Below are positions 25,767 through 37,561 of a stretch of DNA of 64,000 bases, one piece after another. Both the position numbers and the translations under genes were made by a program. The notes beneath the pieces were generated by a model, which saw only the letters and a program-made list of their open reading frames with translations, was not told the origin of the DNA and did not search any database. Origin of the DNA: Dasypus novemcinctus (Eukaryota > Chordata > Mammalia > Cingulata > Dasypodidae); assembly GCF_030445035.2 (NCBI RefSeq), contig NC_080688.1, positions 65,753,449-65,817,448 on the forward strand, in the 5' to 3' direction. The stretch's first letter is position 1, and every line of letters starts with the position of its first letter.

Positions 25767-26342
25767 TGAAGTAGGCTAGTAAGATAGGGAATTAATAGAT
25801 AGATCTAGAACCTGAAAGAGAGTCCACATGGACATCAGTAACCCCCAAGATAGCTGCTCGAAAATCTCCACCCCAGGATTCTGCTATCCAGAACAAAGAT
25901 TTCTTCTGGGAACAAGGAAAAGCCCCAGATATTCCCCAAGGACTTTTTCATTGGGTCCTCACTGGGGGATTGATGGGTGGGGTAATCAGTCAAAACAGCA
26001 AACAGCTGGAACCCCTCCCCTGCCATTAATAAAGGGGTGGAATAATTAATAGTTTATAAAGCAGACCACAAGGCCTGAGAGCACTCTCACCATTTTTCCT
26101 CTGCCACGTGGCCATGCAAGTAAACCTGGGGATTTATAATCTATAATGGGGAATTGTAGCCTATAAATCAGCCCTCTTCATCCCTTTTCACTCCTTCCTC
26201 TCTACCTGGGATCCCTGCTCTGTTATTTTCTTCCATTTCTCTTCCCTCCCTCCCTGAATAAATTACTGGCCTAACTCACCTGGCATGCTCTTGAAATTCA
26301 TTTCTGCAGCATAGCCAAGAACATAGACATAATCTGGTAACA
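25767..26342 (+). mobile_element. Solo ERV1-like LTR inside the ERV-L protease region
   Basis: 576 bp bounded by TGAAGTAGGC...GGTAACA, with a 4-bp target duplication ACTC / GCTC (one mismatch). A 4-bp duplication is typical of class I (gamma-like) ERVs. Internal features: AATAAAGGGG near 26028, TATAAAGC near 26055 (TATA-like), and a GAATAAATTACTGGCC poly(A) region near 26255. The host sequence continues on both sides as in the paralogous ERV at 63.6-63.7 kb. Confidence 0.75.
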
Positions 26343-26660
26343 GCTCCACAAGTCAGAGACCCTGTGTGGGGATTCTGCCAGTTACTGAGTATGTCTCTTC
26401 CAATTATGCATTCTGGAACTGGAGAAATAACCACAGAATGGGTCCGGGGACCCACTAGACCAACCGTGAAACGGACCTGAGCTAAAACTCCGTTAATCAC
26501 CTGACTCCATAAGCCCCTACTCTGACTGGTGGGCCACAGCGATGTTTTGGGTCTCCTAGAATTAATGTCACTTCTGAGTCAGTGTCTAATAATCCCTGAA
26601 ATGTCTGATCATTTCCTTTTCCCCAATGCATAGTTTCTCTGGTAAAAGGTCATCAGTCTC
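26343..26660 (-). pseudogene. ERV-L protease remnant
   Basis: Minus strand, frame with SQVINGVLAQVRFTVGLVGP and HSVVISPVPECIIGRDIL, matching the intact-frame protease segment of the copy at 63.7-63.95 kb. The protease-RT boundary is broken by the LTR at 25767. Confidence 0.75.
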
Positions 26661-28990
26661 CTTGGGGAAAGGTGGGAGGAAGATAAACAGTATAAATTTT
26701 GGACAGTTTAACAGGATCCTTTAACAGGCCTCCTCCACATTCAAGGGGCTCTGGGTCTCTACACTGTCTCAAGTTGGAATTGATCAAGGGGCCGTGATTC
26801 TCTGTGTCTGTAATTTAAGTTAGGGTTTTGTTCACTCGACTTAGAACTCTTCCGTTTAAACAGATCCAGAAGAAATTTAGTAGCCTGTCTGTCTATTTCA
26901 CTGCTAGTTATCCCACGATATATTAGCCAACGCCATAACTCTACATGCCTCAGAGTATTTTGAGTGCTTTTTTGAATCTGACTTTCATTGTGGTAGCCAC
27001 GCCCATCTTGACTTTGGTGAATAACCGCCTAGGTTTGACTTTTACCAGACTGACATCTGATCATTCCCGTAATGTTTAAGGATTCTAATTCTATCACTGT
27101 CCTCCCTAGTAATATCTGGACTACAGAGAAGAGCAACCACAGAGCTCTTCAGGGAAGATGGGGTTAGCCTTACAAATTTATTCCTCACAGTCCTGGTTAA
27201 AGGTGAGTCCTCTGGATATTCCTGGGGTGGGTGGGCAGCTCTCAAATGGTAAATCCATTCTAGCATTCCAATCTCCCTAAGCCTTTGAATTCCCTCTTCT
27301 ACTGTGTACCAGGGCAAATCGGGCATCTCAACCTCAGACATTCTAGGCCATCTTTTGGCCCACGTTTCAATCAGTCATCCAAACAAATTGTTAGAGCCCT
27401 GTCTAACCCCTCGAGCTACAGCGTTGAATCCAGAATTTCTGCTTAGTGGGGCCCATATCAATAAATTCAGCCTGATACAACTTTATATTCCTTCCAGCAT
27501 TATCCCATACCCTTAGTATCCATTCCCACACATATTCCCCTGATTTCTGTCTATATAAGTTGGAAAACTCATGCAGTTCTTTCTTTTTATTTTTTTTAAG
27601 ATGTATTATTTAATTTCTCTCCCCTTCCCCCACCCCCCAGTTGTCTGCTCTCTGTGTCCATTTGCTGTGTGTTCTTCTGTGTCCGCTTGTGTCAGCGGTA
27701 CCTGGAATCTGTGTCTTGCTTTGTTGTGTCATCTTACTGCATCAGCTCTCCGTGTGTGGGATGCCACTCCTGGGCAGGCTGCACTTTTTCGCGCTGGGTG
27801 GCTCTCCTTACGGTGCACACTCCTTGTGCATGGGGCTCCCCTATGCGGGGAACACCCCTACGTGGCAGGGCACTCCTTGTACACATCAGCAGTATGCATT
27901 GGCCAGCTCACCACACGGGTCAGGATGCCTGGGGTTTGAACTTTGAACCTCCCATGTGTAGGCAGACATTCTATCCGCTGGGCCAAATCTGCTTCCCCCA
28001 GTTCTTTTTGGGTATACCCTACTTCCTCATGGGTCACACTTTGTATTTCACTTTTGGGGCTTGTGATTTTAGTTTAGTAATAGGTCTGGAAGACAAGAGA
28101 GGTAGTGGAGATGGGTAAGGAGAAGGATTAGACAGGCCTTACAAGCTACTGACCTCAGGGCATTCTCTTGCATTTTCTTCTGGTGAGACAGGATTTGTCT
28201 CTTCAGACAGGGGTTAGAAGGCAGTTTCCTCAGGGTAGACCAGAGGCTCAGCAGTGCATGCTGGAATATGGCTGGTATGTGCCCCGGGACTGGAGGCTGG
28301 ATGATACAAGGTTGACAAGGTGTGGTCTGGACAGGGCAGGCCATGGCAGGCTTATCTGGTAAAATTTCAGCAGAATTCAGGGTTCCAGTGTCTCCATCAA
28401 TATCATCATCATCCCATACGTCTCCATCCAATTCTCTGGATTCCACTCTTTTCTAATCAATGCCTTCACTTTAACTGCAGAAACCCTGCGGGGTTGAGAT
28501 TATGGTTTTCTTTGTAACTCTGCTACTGATACAATGAGAGAGAGGCTGAGTTTAGTTCTCAGATATTTCGAGCCTGTGGCTACGGGAGACAAGATTTTCT
28601 TTCAGAGCATACAGAGAAACTTTCACATCATCCATTCCATGTTTAAGTTTCAAATTTGAAGGCTTTAACTCATCTCTTTCTTTTATAACAGTATCCAGAG
28701 TATCTAGGAGGAGTCAGCCAACATCATTATACCATTCCACTCCACAAAACTCTGTTAAAATGTTGAAAACACTGTCACCCAGATCCTTGCTTCTTATAAG
28801 CATGGAAGTAAGGGAATCCAATGATGCTATTTTGCATATCTCGAGTGCCAACTTGTGCCATGGACTGTTAGCAGCCTCTTAGTTATTGGAAAGGGAGTCG
28901 TCAGTACCCTTGAGTCCAATTAGAGTAGAGAGCTAATTGCATAACTCCCAGATCCATCTCAGACACCCCATGTTTAGGACTCCGTTCCTC
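26661..28990 (-). pseudogene. ERV-L gag remnant, split by a SINE
   Basis: Minus-strand gag region between PBS and protease. Recognisable stretches: 'LPWYTVEEGIQRLREIGMLE' (27042-27341) and an acidic 'DVWDDDDIDGDTG' segment (28069-28446). Multiple stops and frameshifts. A SINE interrupts it at 27583-27998. Confidence 0.65.
27583..27998 (-). mobile_element. DAS-type SINE inside ERV-L gag
   Basis: Reversed. Target duplication CAGTTCTTT at 27574-27582 and 27999-28007. Confidence 0.92.
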
Positions 28991-29013
28991 AAGAACCATT
29001 CCGGGTACCATGC

Positions 29014-29456
29014 TGTATAGTTAGGATTCTCTAGGGAAACAGAATCAACAAGAGGTATCTGTCAATAATATGCGATTCTATAAGAGTCTCTCACGCAGCC
29101 ATGGGGATGCATAAGTCCCAGGTTCTGCAGGGGCTGCAATGAAAGTCCAGTGAAGGTTCTTAATGAGTTCTGGGAGATGTTGGCTGTCCAAAGACCAGCT
29201 GGGAAATTCTCTCTCAATGCTGGAATCACTTCCCCTTTTAAGGCATTCAGCTGATTGGGTTAAGTGTCACTCTTGCTGATGGCAATCTCCCTGATTGATG
29301 TAATTATAACCAGCTATCTTTGATTTACCACTGCAGTAAAGTCAGTGGTGACTAAAGTCCATAAATGCCCTTGTATACAGTTAGCCCAGTGCCTGCTTGA
29401 CCAAACAAGTGGGCACAATTACCTGGCTGAGTTGACACAATAGCCTAACCATCACA
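29014..29456 (-). mobile_element. 5' LTR of ERV-L provirus
   Basis: 443 bp, TGTATAGTTAGG...ACCATCACA on the plus strand. It is followed on the inside by a two-base spacer and the tRNA-Leu-like primer binding site. Its length is equal to the solo LTR at 61527-61969. Confidence 0.9.
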
Positions 29457-30012
29457 CCCTTCTTTCTTCATTTGAACCATGTAGGGTGAATTCTGCTTCC
29501 TGCTGGAACCCTGAATGATAGGCAAAGCAGGAGCAAATATGGCACCCTGACAGTCAGTGGCAGTTCAGGATCATGAGCAAGGTCTTCTACTTGCAGCTGA
29601 CTGCTTTCCCGTCTTTCTTTCTAACATATTAGCTCCATTATGCCTATGGCCTTACCAGTGTTTATGAAGGGTTGGATTTGTTCAACATACCTAGTGACAA
29701 ATGCTCTTCTAACAACTTGAATACCATCCAGCAATGGAACAAGATGACTATAGGACTTGGGTCAACATGATGCCCAGACAGAGCTGGCAATGCAGTAGAT
29801 ACAGTCCATGCCTGTGTATTTGCTTTCTGTGCCTAATATCCCATCATCACCAACTACATTAGGGTTGACCTCTTCTCTCTTAAAGTGCATTACTTCTGGA
29901 GTGAATATGAATATTTACAGGATGCTTACTTTATGCAAGGTGCTTTCACATTCATTACACAAAATAACCTTCAGGACTCACTTTTCTAGTTACAGGAAAG
30001 GTGATCTAATCC

Positions 30013-30417
30013 AGTTTCTTTGTTTGCCAGGGCTGCTATAATGAATACCACTGACTGGTTGGTTTAATAAACAGAAATTTCTTGTCTCACAGCTTTGAAG
30101 TCTAGCAGTCCGAAATCAAGGGACTGGCAAGATCATGCTTTCTCGGAGGTCTTAGGGTTCTGCTGGTGGCTTGCCAATAGTCAAGGACTTAGTCTCTTGA
30201 CTCTGGCTCTCTCCCGCTGTCTCCTCCTCATCAGGACTAGACATATTGGATTAGGGCCTCCCTCCCCTCACCCCAGTTCAGTTTGACCTCTTCTTCACTA
30301 ATAACACCTTCCAAGACCCTATTTATATATGAGTTTACGTTCACAGGACTGGGGCTTAAAACATGAAAGTGTCTTTTTGGGGGGAGGGTGGAAGGGGACC
30401 TAATTCAATCCATAACA
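30013..30417 (-). repeat. MLT1-type MaLR LTR
   Basis: Reversed MLT1 text: 'tttgccagggctgctataatg', 'agtctagcagtccgaaatcaagg', 'attggattagggcc', 'aattcaatccataaca'. Diverged, no internal part seen. Confidence 0.75.
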
Positions 30418-30619
30418 CCCAGTAAAAGGCAGGGCAGGTGAGGACTGGAACCCAGGCCTCCTGGCATGAATCCTTGTGCTCCTGGAGAGAGGGAGGAATA
30501 CACTGAGTCCCTAATGTCTTAGTGATACTGAATATCTGGTAGCTGGAAAGCAATATTGGAGCACTGGAGAAAGTTGGGAGAGATCCATGACAAAGGGGAA
30601 GAGAAAAGAGAATGGAAAT

Positions 30620-30810
30620 ACTATTTAGTGAGCATCCACTTGCATGTTGATGGCTATGTACACTTTGTCACACTTAATTCCCACAACAACTATGTGAGAA
30701 AGATTTTACCACCTACATTTCACAGAAAATGGAGTCAAGGCTCAGGGAAGTTAGGTAACTTGCCCTGGATCTTAGAGCTAATAAATAGCAGGGGATGCAT
30801 TCAGCATCGA
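30620..30810 (-). repeat. MIR SINE fragment
   Basis: 'gtgagcatccacttgcatg', 'cacagaaaatggagtcaagg', 'ctcagggaagttaggtaact', 'tgccctggatcttagagcta' in reversed MIR order. Confidence 0.65.
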
Positions 30811-30971
30811 ACTAGGTCAGACTGATTCTGTTTTCTCTCTTTCTATTACACTTCCTTGTCCTGGGGAGAATTCTAGAAAGGGGAAAGGGGAAATTTGCCT
30901 TCGATTTTACCGTTTTGCCAAGGGTGAGCTGGGAAAGAAACTATTTTGGCGTAGCTCAGTGACACCATTGG

Positions 30972-30984
30972 CCACTAGATGGCG
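30972..30984 (+). promoter_or_regulatory. Candidate CTCF site
   Basis: CCACTAGATGGCG fits the CTCF core CCASYAGRKGGCR at every position and is not in a recognised repeat. Binding is not shown by sequence alone. Confidence 0.45.
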
Positions 30985-31367
30985 TCAGTTCAGCGTCAGG
31001 TGAGGCTTTTTCTACGCAAGGGCCCTCAAAGTTTTAACCGCCACGTTTAAATATGACTGATCTAAAAGCTGTGTATTTCCTTGAAACTGGGGCTGACTTT
31101 TAAGTTTTCAAGACTGAGCTTGTGAATCCGGGGGTGGAGAGAACTGAGAATGATGAAAAGTCCCCGAGAAAGGTGGCAGCCTCAGGAAATGAACTAGCAA
31201 CCCAATCGGAATCCAAAGCAAGTATCGCTGTCATTCAGAGGGTCAGAGCTGGAAGGATCTGAAGGGTCTTCTGGCCCAAGGCTCTCATTACGCAGCTGAA
31301 GGAACCTTCTCCTGATACTTTCTCTGCAAATGAACCCCCACCTCATCCAATGGTTCTAATAAAACAC

Positions 31368-31567
31368 ATTGTGCCCAGGTGTGGCACCGCACACACGGAG
31401 AACTGATGCAGCAAGATGACGCAACAATAAGAGACACAGATTCCCAGTGCCACTGACAAGAATGCAAGGGGACACAGAAGAACACACAGTGAATGGACAC
31501 AGAGAGAAGGCAACAGGGGTGGGGAAAAGGGAGTGAAATAAATAAAAAATAAATCTTAAAAAAAAAT
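31368..31567 (+). mobile_element. 5'-truncated DAS-type SINE
   Basis: Begins inside the body at GCCCAGGTGTGGCACCGC and runs to an AAATAAATCTTAAAA tail. The tRNA-like head is missing. Confidence 0.88.
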
Positions 31568-31604
31568 ACAAACAAAACAAAAGAAAACAAATCCCCACAT
31601 TGGT

Positions 31605-32190
31605 GGGAAGCAGATGTGGCTCAAGTGATAGGGCTTCCCCCTACCATATGGGAAGACCCAGGTTAGATCCCTGGGGCTTCCTGGTGAAAAAGAAGAAGAG
31701 AAAACATGCCTACATGGTGAGCCGAGTGCCCATGTGGCGAGACAGTGCCCGTGCAGGGAACCAGTGCCTGCATGTGAGCTTAGTGCCTGTGTGGCAAGCT
31801 GAGTGCCCGTGCAGTGAGCCAGTGCCCATGCAAGTGAGTCATGCAGCAAGCTGATGATGCAATAAAAGAGAGATGAAGGGGAGAGTCAAGGTGAAGTGCA
31901 GCAGAAACCAGGAACTGAGGTGGTGCTGCTGACAGGGAAACTCTCTCCATATCAGAGGTCCCCAGGATCAAATCTTGGTGAATCCTAGAGGATCCCTGGG
32001 GGCCTCCTGGTGAAAAAGAAGAAGAGGAAGAGGGCCCTCATGGTGATCAAATCCTGATGAATCCTAGAGGAGAAAAAAAATGAGGAGAAGACAAAAAGAG
32101 AAAGAGAGAAGATCATATAGCAAATGGACACAGCAGAAATAGCAGGGTGGGGGAAAGGGGATAAATAAATAAATATATCTTTAAAAACAA
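31605..32190 (+). mobile_element. DAS-type SINE variant with internal minisatellite
   Basis: tRNA-like head (31606-31675), then a region of about six 20-bp units built around AGTGCCCGTGCA (31718-31848), a second block resembling a partly duplicated head end (31960-32060), and a usual tail ending AAATATATCTTTAAAAAC. It is about 150 bp longer than the common form and may be a separate subfamily. Confidence 0.82.
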
Positions 32191-32198
32191 ATGAACTG

Positions 32199-32628
32199 GG
32201 AAGCGGACTTGGCCCAGTGGTTAGGGCGTCCGTCTACCACATGGGAGGTCCGTGGTTCAAACCCTGGGCCTCCTTGACCCGTGTAGAGCTGGCCCATGTG
32301 CCGTGCTGATGCGCTCAACAAGTGCCATGCCACGCAGGGGTGTCCCCCGTGTAGGGGAGCCCCATGTGCAAGGAGTGCGCCCTGCAAGGAGAGCCGCCCA
32401 GCACAAGAGAAAGTGCAGCCTGCCCAAGAATGGTGCAGCACACACAGAGAGCTGACACAACAAGATGATGCGACAAAAAAAAAACAAAAACAGATTGCCG
32501 TGCTGCTGACAACAACAGAAGCGGACAAAGAAGAACACACAGCAAATAGACACAGAGAACAGACAACTGGGGCAGGAGGAGGGGAGAGAAATAAATAAAT
32601 AAATCTTAAAAAACAAAACAAAACAAAT
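32199..32628 (+). mobile_element. DAS-type SINE
   Basis: Forward, full-length, close to the apparent consensus. Target duplication of the AAACAAATGAAC type on both sides. Confidence 0.93.
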
Positions 32629-32759
32629 GAACAAAAAAAACCACCCCACATTGATCTTAATATTCCATGCCCTGGGCCTCTTAGCTGCTGAGCCCTTTTG
32701 TAAAGCAGATAGATAAAGAATGCAACTTTTACTCCGCTTCCTTTGTTTGTTTGTTTCTT

Positions 32760-33250
32760 TCTTTTTTTAAAATTTCTTGTAGTGGTTACATATATTCAAC
32801 ATAATATTTCCCATTTTTACTACTTTCAAGTATATAGTTACCTCTGTTATTTCTGAAGGGAACTTCTTTTTCTTTTTGCCCTGTTGAAATCCTTTGGACA
32901 TGCTTTTGAAATCTTTTTTTCTTCTTTAAAAAATAAGCAATGCATTCATCTGGTTCAAAAAATAAAAACAATATAAAAAGGTGTCCAAGAAAATGTCTCA
33001 CTGCCACTGTCTCCATCCACCTCATCCTTCCCATCCCTCAACCCAAGGCTAACCGCCATTTTTATTACTTCCTGTGTATCCTTCTAGAGTTTCCTCATGC
33101 AAATACAATCAGGTATAAATACAGAAAGGCTTTCCTTTTTATTTTGGGGAAGGGATTCTCCATTCTTGCCCTCTGGGTGCTGATGGCTCTTTCCTTCTCA
33201 CTTAACCTCAGGGGTGGTTTCTACAGTGGCCACAGTTTTTGAAATAGTGT
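32760..33250 (-). repeat. L1 3' UTR fragment
   Basis: Reversed L1 3' UTR text such as 'aataagcaatgcattcatctggttcaaaa', 'cctgtgtatccttctagagtttcc', 'atgcaaatacaatcagg'. No open frame. Confidence 0.5.
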
Positions 33251-33831
33251 GGGTCATAAGGTCTGACAAGTACAAGTGAGCTGATGTGAATTCTGGGCTT
33301 AGAGAGTGGTCCTGTCCTGGAAATGTGGGAGCAGTGGCCACTGCACACTAGTTCAGAGCTCCCTAGCCTTTCCAAGTCCCTTGGCCCCCTCTCTTCTTCT
33401 CTACCTTGTTGAAAGACAAATCAGAGTTGAGTTTGCAGAGTAAATAATTTTATTCAAAACAAAGCCTTGGGGAGTGGGGCAAGATGGCATTGGAGTAAGT
33501 GCAACCTCATCATCTCTCCTACAAAAAAAAACAAAACAGCTGAGTGGGGACAAAAATCCTGCCTGAGTGAGCTGTTTTGAGAATCCACCAAGCAGGAGGC
33601 TTCTGGACATTGATCTGGAGAGAGTGAGACAAAAAGAGCGATTGCTCAAGGAAATAGAAATAGAATAAGAAGAACCAAGTGTCAAAGAGAAGACTTAGCA
33701 AACACACAAAAGCATCACCTAAATAAAACCTGAGACTAGATGGAGAAGCTAATCAACTGAACAAACCCATCAAGATAAAATGATGAGAAGATTGCAACAA
33801 AAAACTACAAACCTACCAATAATCAGGAAGA

Positions 33832-34740
33832 CATGGCCCAATTCTATGAATAAACTAAAAACCAGGAAGAGGAGCAGAACATTGAACAACTAATCAATGT
33901 TCTCCAAACAGATATCATGGGCCAACTTAATGAAGTGAAGGAAGAGATTAAGGATATTAAGAAAACACTTGGGGAGCATACAGAAGAAACTGTAAATATA
34001 CACAAGAAGATAGTGTATATCATGGTTATGAATGGAACAATCTAAGAAATCAAAACTATACTCCCAGCAAATAACCACAGATTTGAACAGGCAGAGGAAA
34101 GAATTAGTGATGTGGAAGACAGTACATCTGAAAGCAAACAGATAGTAGAATTAATAGATAAAAAGACAGAAAAAATCCAGCAGGGACTTAGGGATTTGCA
34201 TGACAACACAAAATGCACAAACATACGCATTATAGGAATCCTGGAAGGAGAAGAGAAGGCAAAGGGGACAGAAGGGGTGTTGGAGGAAGTAATGGCTGAA
34301 AACTTCCCAAACCTATTGAGGGAGATGAATCTACATGTCCAGGAAGTACATTTCACCCCAAACAGTATAAATTCCAACAGGCCTATTCCAAGACATATAC
34401 TTGTCAAATCATCCAATGCTCAAGACAAAGAGAAAATGTGAAGGAAGCAGGAGAAAAGAGAACCATCACATACAAGGGAAGCTCAGTAAGATTAAGTGCT
34501 GATTTCTCATCTGAAACCATGGAGGCAAGAAGCAGTGGCATGTCATAGTCAAGGTACTAAAAGAAAAAAAATTCCAGCCAAGAATACTCTATCCAGCAAA
34601 GCTGGCATTCAAAAATGATGGCGAGTTCAAAATATTCAAAGATAAACAGAAACTAAGAGAGTATGCCAGTAAGAAACGGGCCCTTCAAGAAATGCTAAAG
34701 GGAGTTCTTCAGGTTGAAAGAAAAAAAACAGGAGAGACAG
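33832..34740 (+). pseudogene. L1 ORF1 remnant
   Basis: Coiled-coil-like start (EEDQNIEQLINVLQTDI-type reading near 33865), then an uninterrupted middle part at 34112-34441 with KCTNIRIIGILEGEEKAKG, the RNA-recognition part of ORF1p. The C-terminal domain reads 'PRILYPAKLAFKNDGEFKIF' at about 34573-34640 in a shifted frame. ORF1p is the RNA-binding chaperone of L1. Confidence 0.8.
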
Positions 34741-36836
34741 AGTTGGAGGAGAGTGTAAGAACAACTAAAAAGACAAAAAGAGAAATAAAAACAATATATG
34801 ACATACACAAATCCAAAGAAAATATGACTAAGTAATTCCTTGAGAGTAATAACACTGAATGTTAATGGATTAAACTCACCAGTCAAGAGACACAGATTGG
34901 CAGAATGGATATGGAAATAAGACCCATTTATATGATGTGTACAAGAAACCCATCTTAGACCCAGGGATTCAAGGAGGTTAAAATGAATGTCTGGAAAACA
35001 ATCTTACAAGCAGACAATAACAAAAGAAAAGGACAGGTGTAGCTATACTAATATCAGACAATATAGACTTTAAATGCAAAACTATTGTGAGAGACAAAGA
35101 TGGACACTATATAGTAGTAAAAAGGGTAATCATTCAAAAAGAAAGAACAGTCATAAATATTTATGCACCTAACCAGGGTGCTTCAAAATACATGAGGCAA
35201 ACACTGGAAAAAGTAAGTGGAGGAATAGATGTTGCTACAATTATAGTGGGGGACTTTAATACACCATTATCACCATTAGACAGAACATATCAATAGAAAA
35301 TCAATAAAGAAATAAAGACTTTGAATAATGTATTAGAGGATCTGGACCTAATAGACATATGCAGAACATTACACCCAAATACAGCAGGATATACATTCTT
35401 CTCAAGCATGCATGGATCATTCTCCAAGATAGACCACATGCTAGGCCTCAGAAATTCAGAAAGATTGAACTCATACAAAATAATTTCTCTGACCACAGTG
35501 GAATGAAGCTTAAACTCTGCAAGGGCCAGGGAACCAAATTAGGCACAAAGATATGAAAGTTAAGCAACACACTACTAGAAAAACAATGGGTCAAGAAGGA
35601 AATCTCAAAAGAAATCAGTAATACCTTGAATGCAATGAAAATGACCACACAACATACCAAAACTTATAGGATGCAGCAAAAGCTTTACTGAGAGGGAAAT
35701 TCATAGCTATAAATTCATAATAAGAAAAGAAGAAAGAGCTAAAATTGAAGACCAAAAAAAAACAACAAGTTAACCCCAAAGGAAGAAGAAAGAAAGAAAG
35801 AACAAAGATCAGAACAGAACTAAATGAAATAGAAAATAAGAAAGCACTAGAAAAAATAAACAAAACAAAGAGCTGGTTCTTTGAGAAGATCAATAAAATT
35901 GACAAATACTTAGGTAGACTAACAAAGAAAAAAAGAAAGAAGATACAAGTGCACAAAATAAGAAATGAGAAAGTGGATATCGCCATTGACCCCACAGAAA
36001 TAAAAACTATCATAAAAGTATACTTTGAAAACTATATGCCAACAGAAAGGACAATTTACAGGAAATGACAAATTCCTAGAAATACATAAGCAGCCTATAT
36101 TGGCAAAGAAGAAATTGATGATCTCAACAAACCAATCACAAGTAAAGAGATATAATCAGTCATGAAAAACCTCCCAGCTAAGAAGAGCCCTGGGCCAGAA
36201 GGCTTTACAGGTGAATTCTACCAAACTTTCTGGAACTATCTACCACGAATTTACTTCAACTCTTTCAAAAAATCAAAATAGAAGGAACATTGCCTAACTC
36301 ATTCTATGATGCCAACATTACCCTAAAACCAAAGCCAAAGACACCACAAGAAAGAAAAATTACAGATCAATCTCTAATGAACCTAGAGGTTAAAATCATC
36401 AACAAAATACTTGCTAATCCTATTCAACAACACATCAAACGAATTACGTGCCATGACCAAGTGGGCTTCATCCCTTATGCAAGGATGATTCGACATAAGA
36501 AAATCAAACAATGTGATACACCATATAAACAGATTGGAGGGAAAAAATCCCATGACCATGTCTATAGATGCAGAAAAAGCATTTGACAAAATACAACACC
36601 ATTTCCTAACAAAAAAAACTGCAAAAGATAGGAACAGAAGGAAACTTTCTGAACGCGATAAAGTATATATATGAAAAACACACAGCTAACATCATTCACA
36701 ATGGTGAAATCCTAATATCTTTCCCTCTAAGATCAGGAAAAAGACAAGGATGCCCACTATCACCCCTCCTATTTGACATTGTGTTAGAAGTGCTTGCTCG
36801 AGCACTGAGGCAAGAAACAGAAATGAAACACATCCA

Positions 36837-37351
36837 GGGAAGTCGATATGGCTCAACCAATAGAACTTCTGCCTACCATACAGGAGGTCCAGGGTTAGAT
36901 ACCCAGGGCCTCCTGGCCCGTGTGGCAAGCTAGCCCATGCAGAGTGCTGCCATACAAAGGGGGGCCACCCTGCATGGGGTGCCCCCTACGTGGGAGTGCC
37001 ACCCTGTGCAGGAGTACCTCCGTGCAAGTAGTGCCACCCACGCAAAGAGTGCCGCTGCGCACAGGAGTGCAACCTGCCCAGGAGTGGAGCTGCCCACACG
37101 GAGAGCTGATGCAAGATGATGCAACAAAAAGAGACACAGAGAAGAGACAATATGAGACACAATGAACTAGGGAACTGAGGTGATGCAAGAGAATGATCGC
37201 CTCTTTACCACTCTGGAAAGTCCCAGGATGGGTTCCCAGAGCCATGTAATGAGAATACAACAGACACAGAAGAATGCACAGCAAATGGACACAGAGAGCA
37301 GATAAATGGGGTGGGGGCGGGGGATGTGTGAGAAAGTAAAAAAAAAAAAAG
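36837..37351 (+). mobile_element. DAS-type SINE variant inside L1 ORF2
   Basis: Forward. Imperfect duplication ACATCCA (36830-36836) / ACATCTCA (37352-37359). The body carries repeated GTGCCACCC-type units (36940-37080) and an extra segment near 37165-37250, making it longer than usual. Confidence 0.88.
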
Positions 37352-37561
37352 ACATCTCATTTGGAAAAGAAGTCAAAATTTCACTATTTGCATGCGACAT
37401 GATCCTATACATAGAAAGCCCTAAGAAATCTACAACAAAGCTTCTAGAGCTTATAAATGAGTTCGGTAAAGTCGCAGGTTATAAGATCAATGTGGAAAAA
37501 TCAGTAGCATTTCTGCACACCAATAATGAGCAATATGAGGAGGAAATCAAGAAACAAATAC

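Larger units (their letters stand above)
23833..29456 (-). mobile_element. ERV-L-type provirus with both LTRs
   Basis: Provirus on the minus strand, bounded by a perfect 5-bp target duplication CCCTT (23828-23832 and 29457-29461). Order on the minus strand: 5' LTR (29014-29456); primer binding site resembling the complement of tRNA-Leu (about 28996-29010, TGGTACCCGGAATGG); gag remnant; protease; start of reverse transcriptase fused to the integrase core after a deletion; then 3' LTR (23833-24737). Four later insertions have landed in it: SINEs at 24184, 25256 and 27583, and an unrelated LTR at 25767. No env is seen. All frames are broken. The two LTRs look roughly nine-tenths identical by eye, so the insertion is old. 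Confidence 0.9.
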
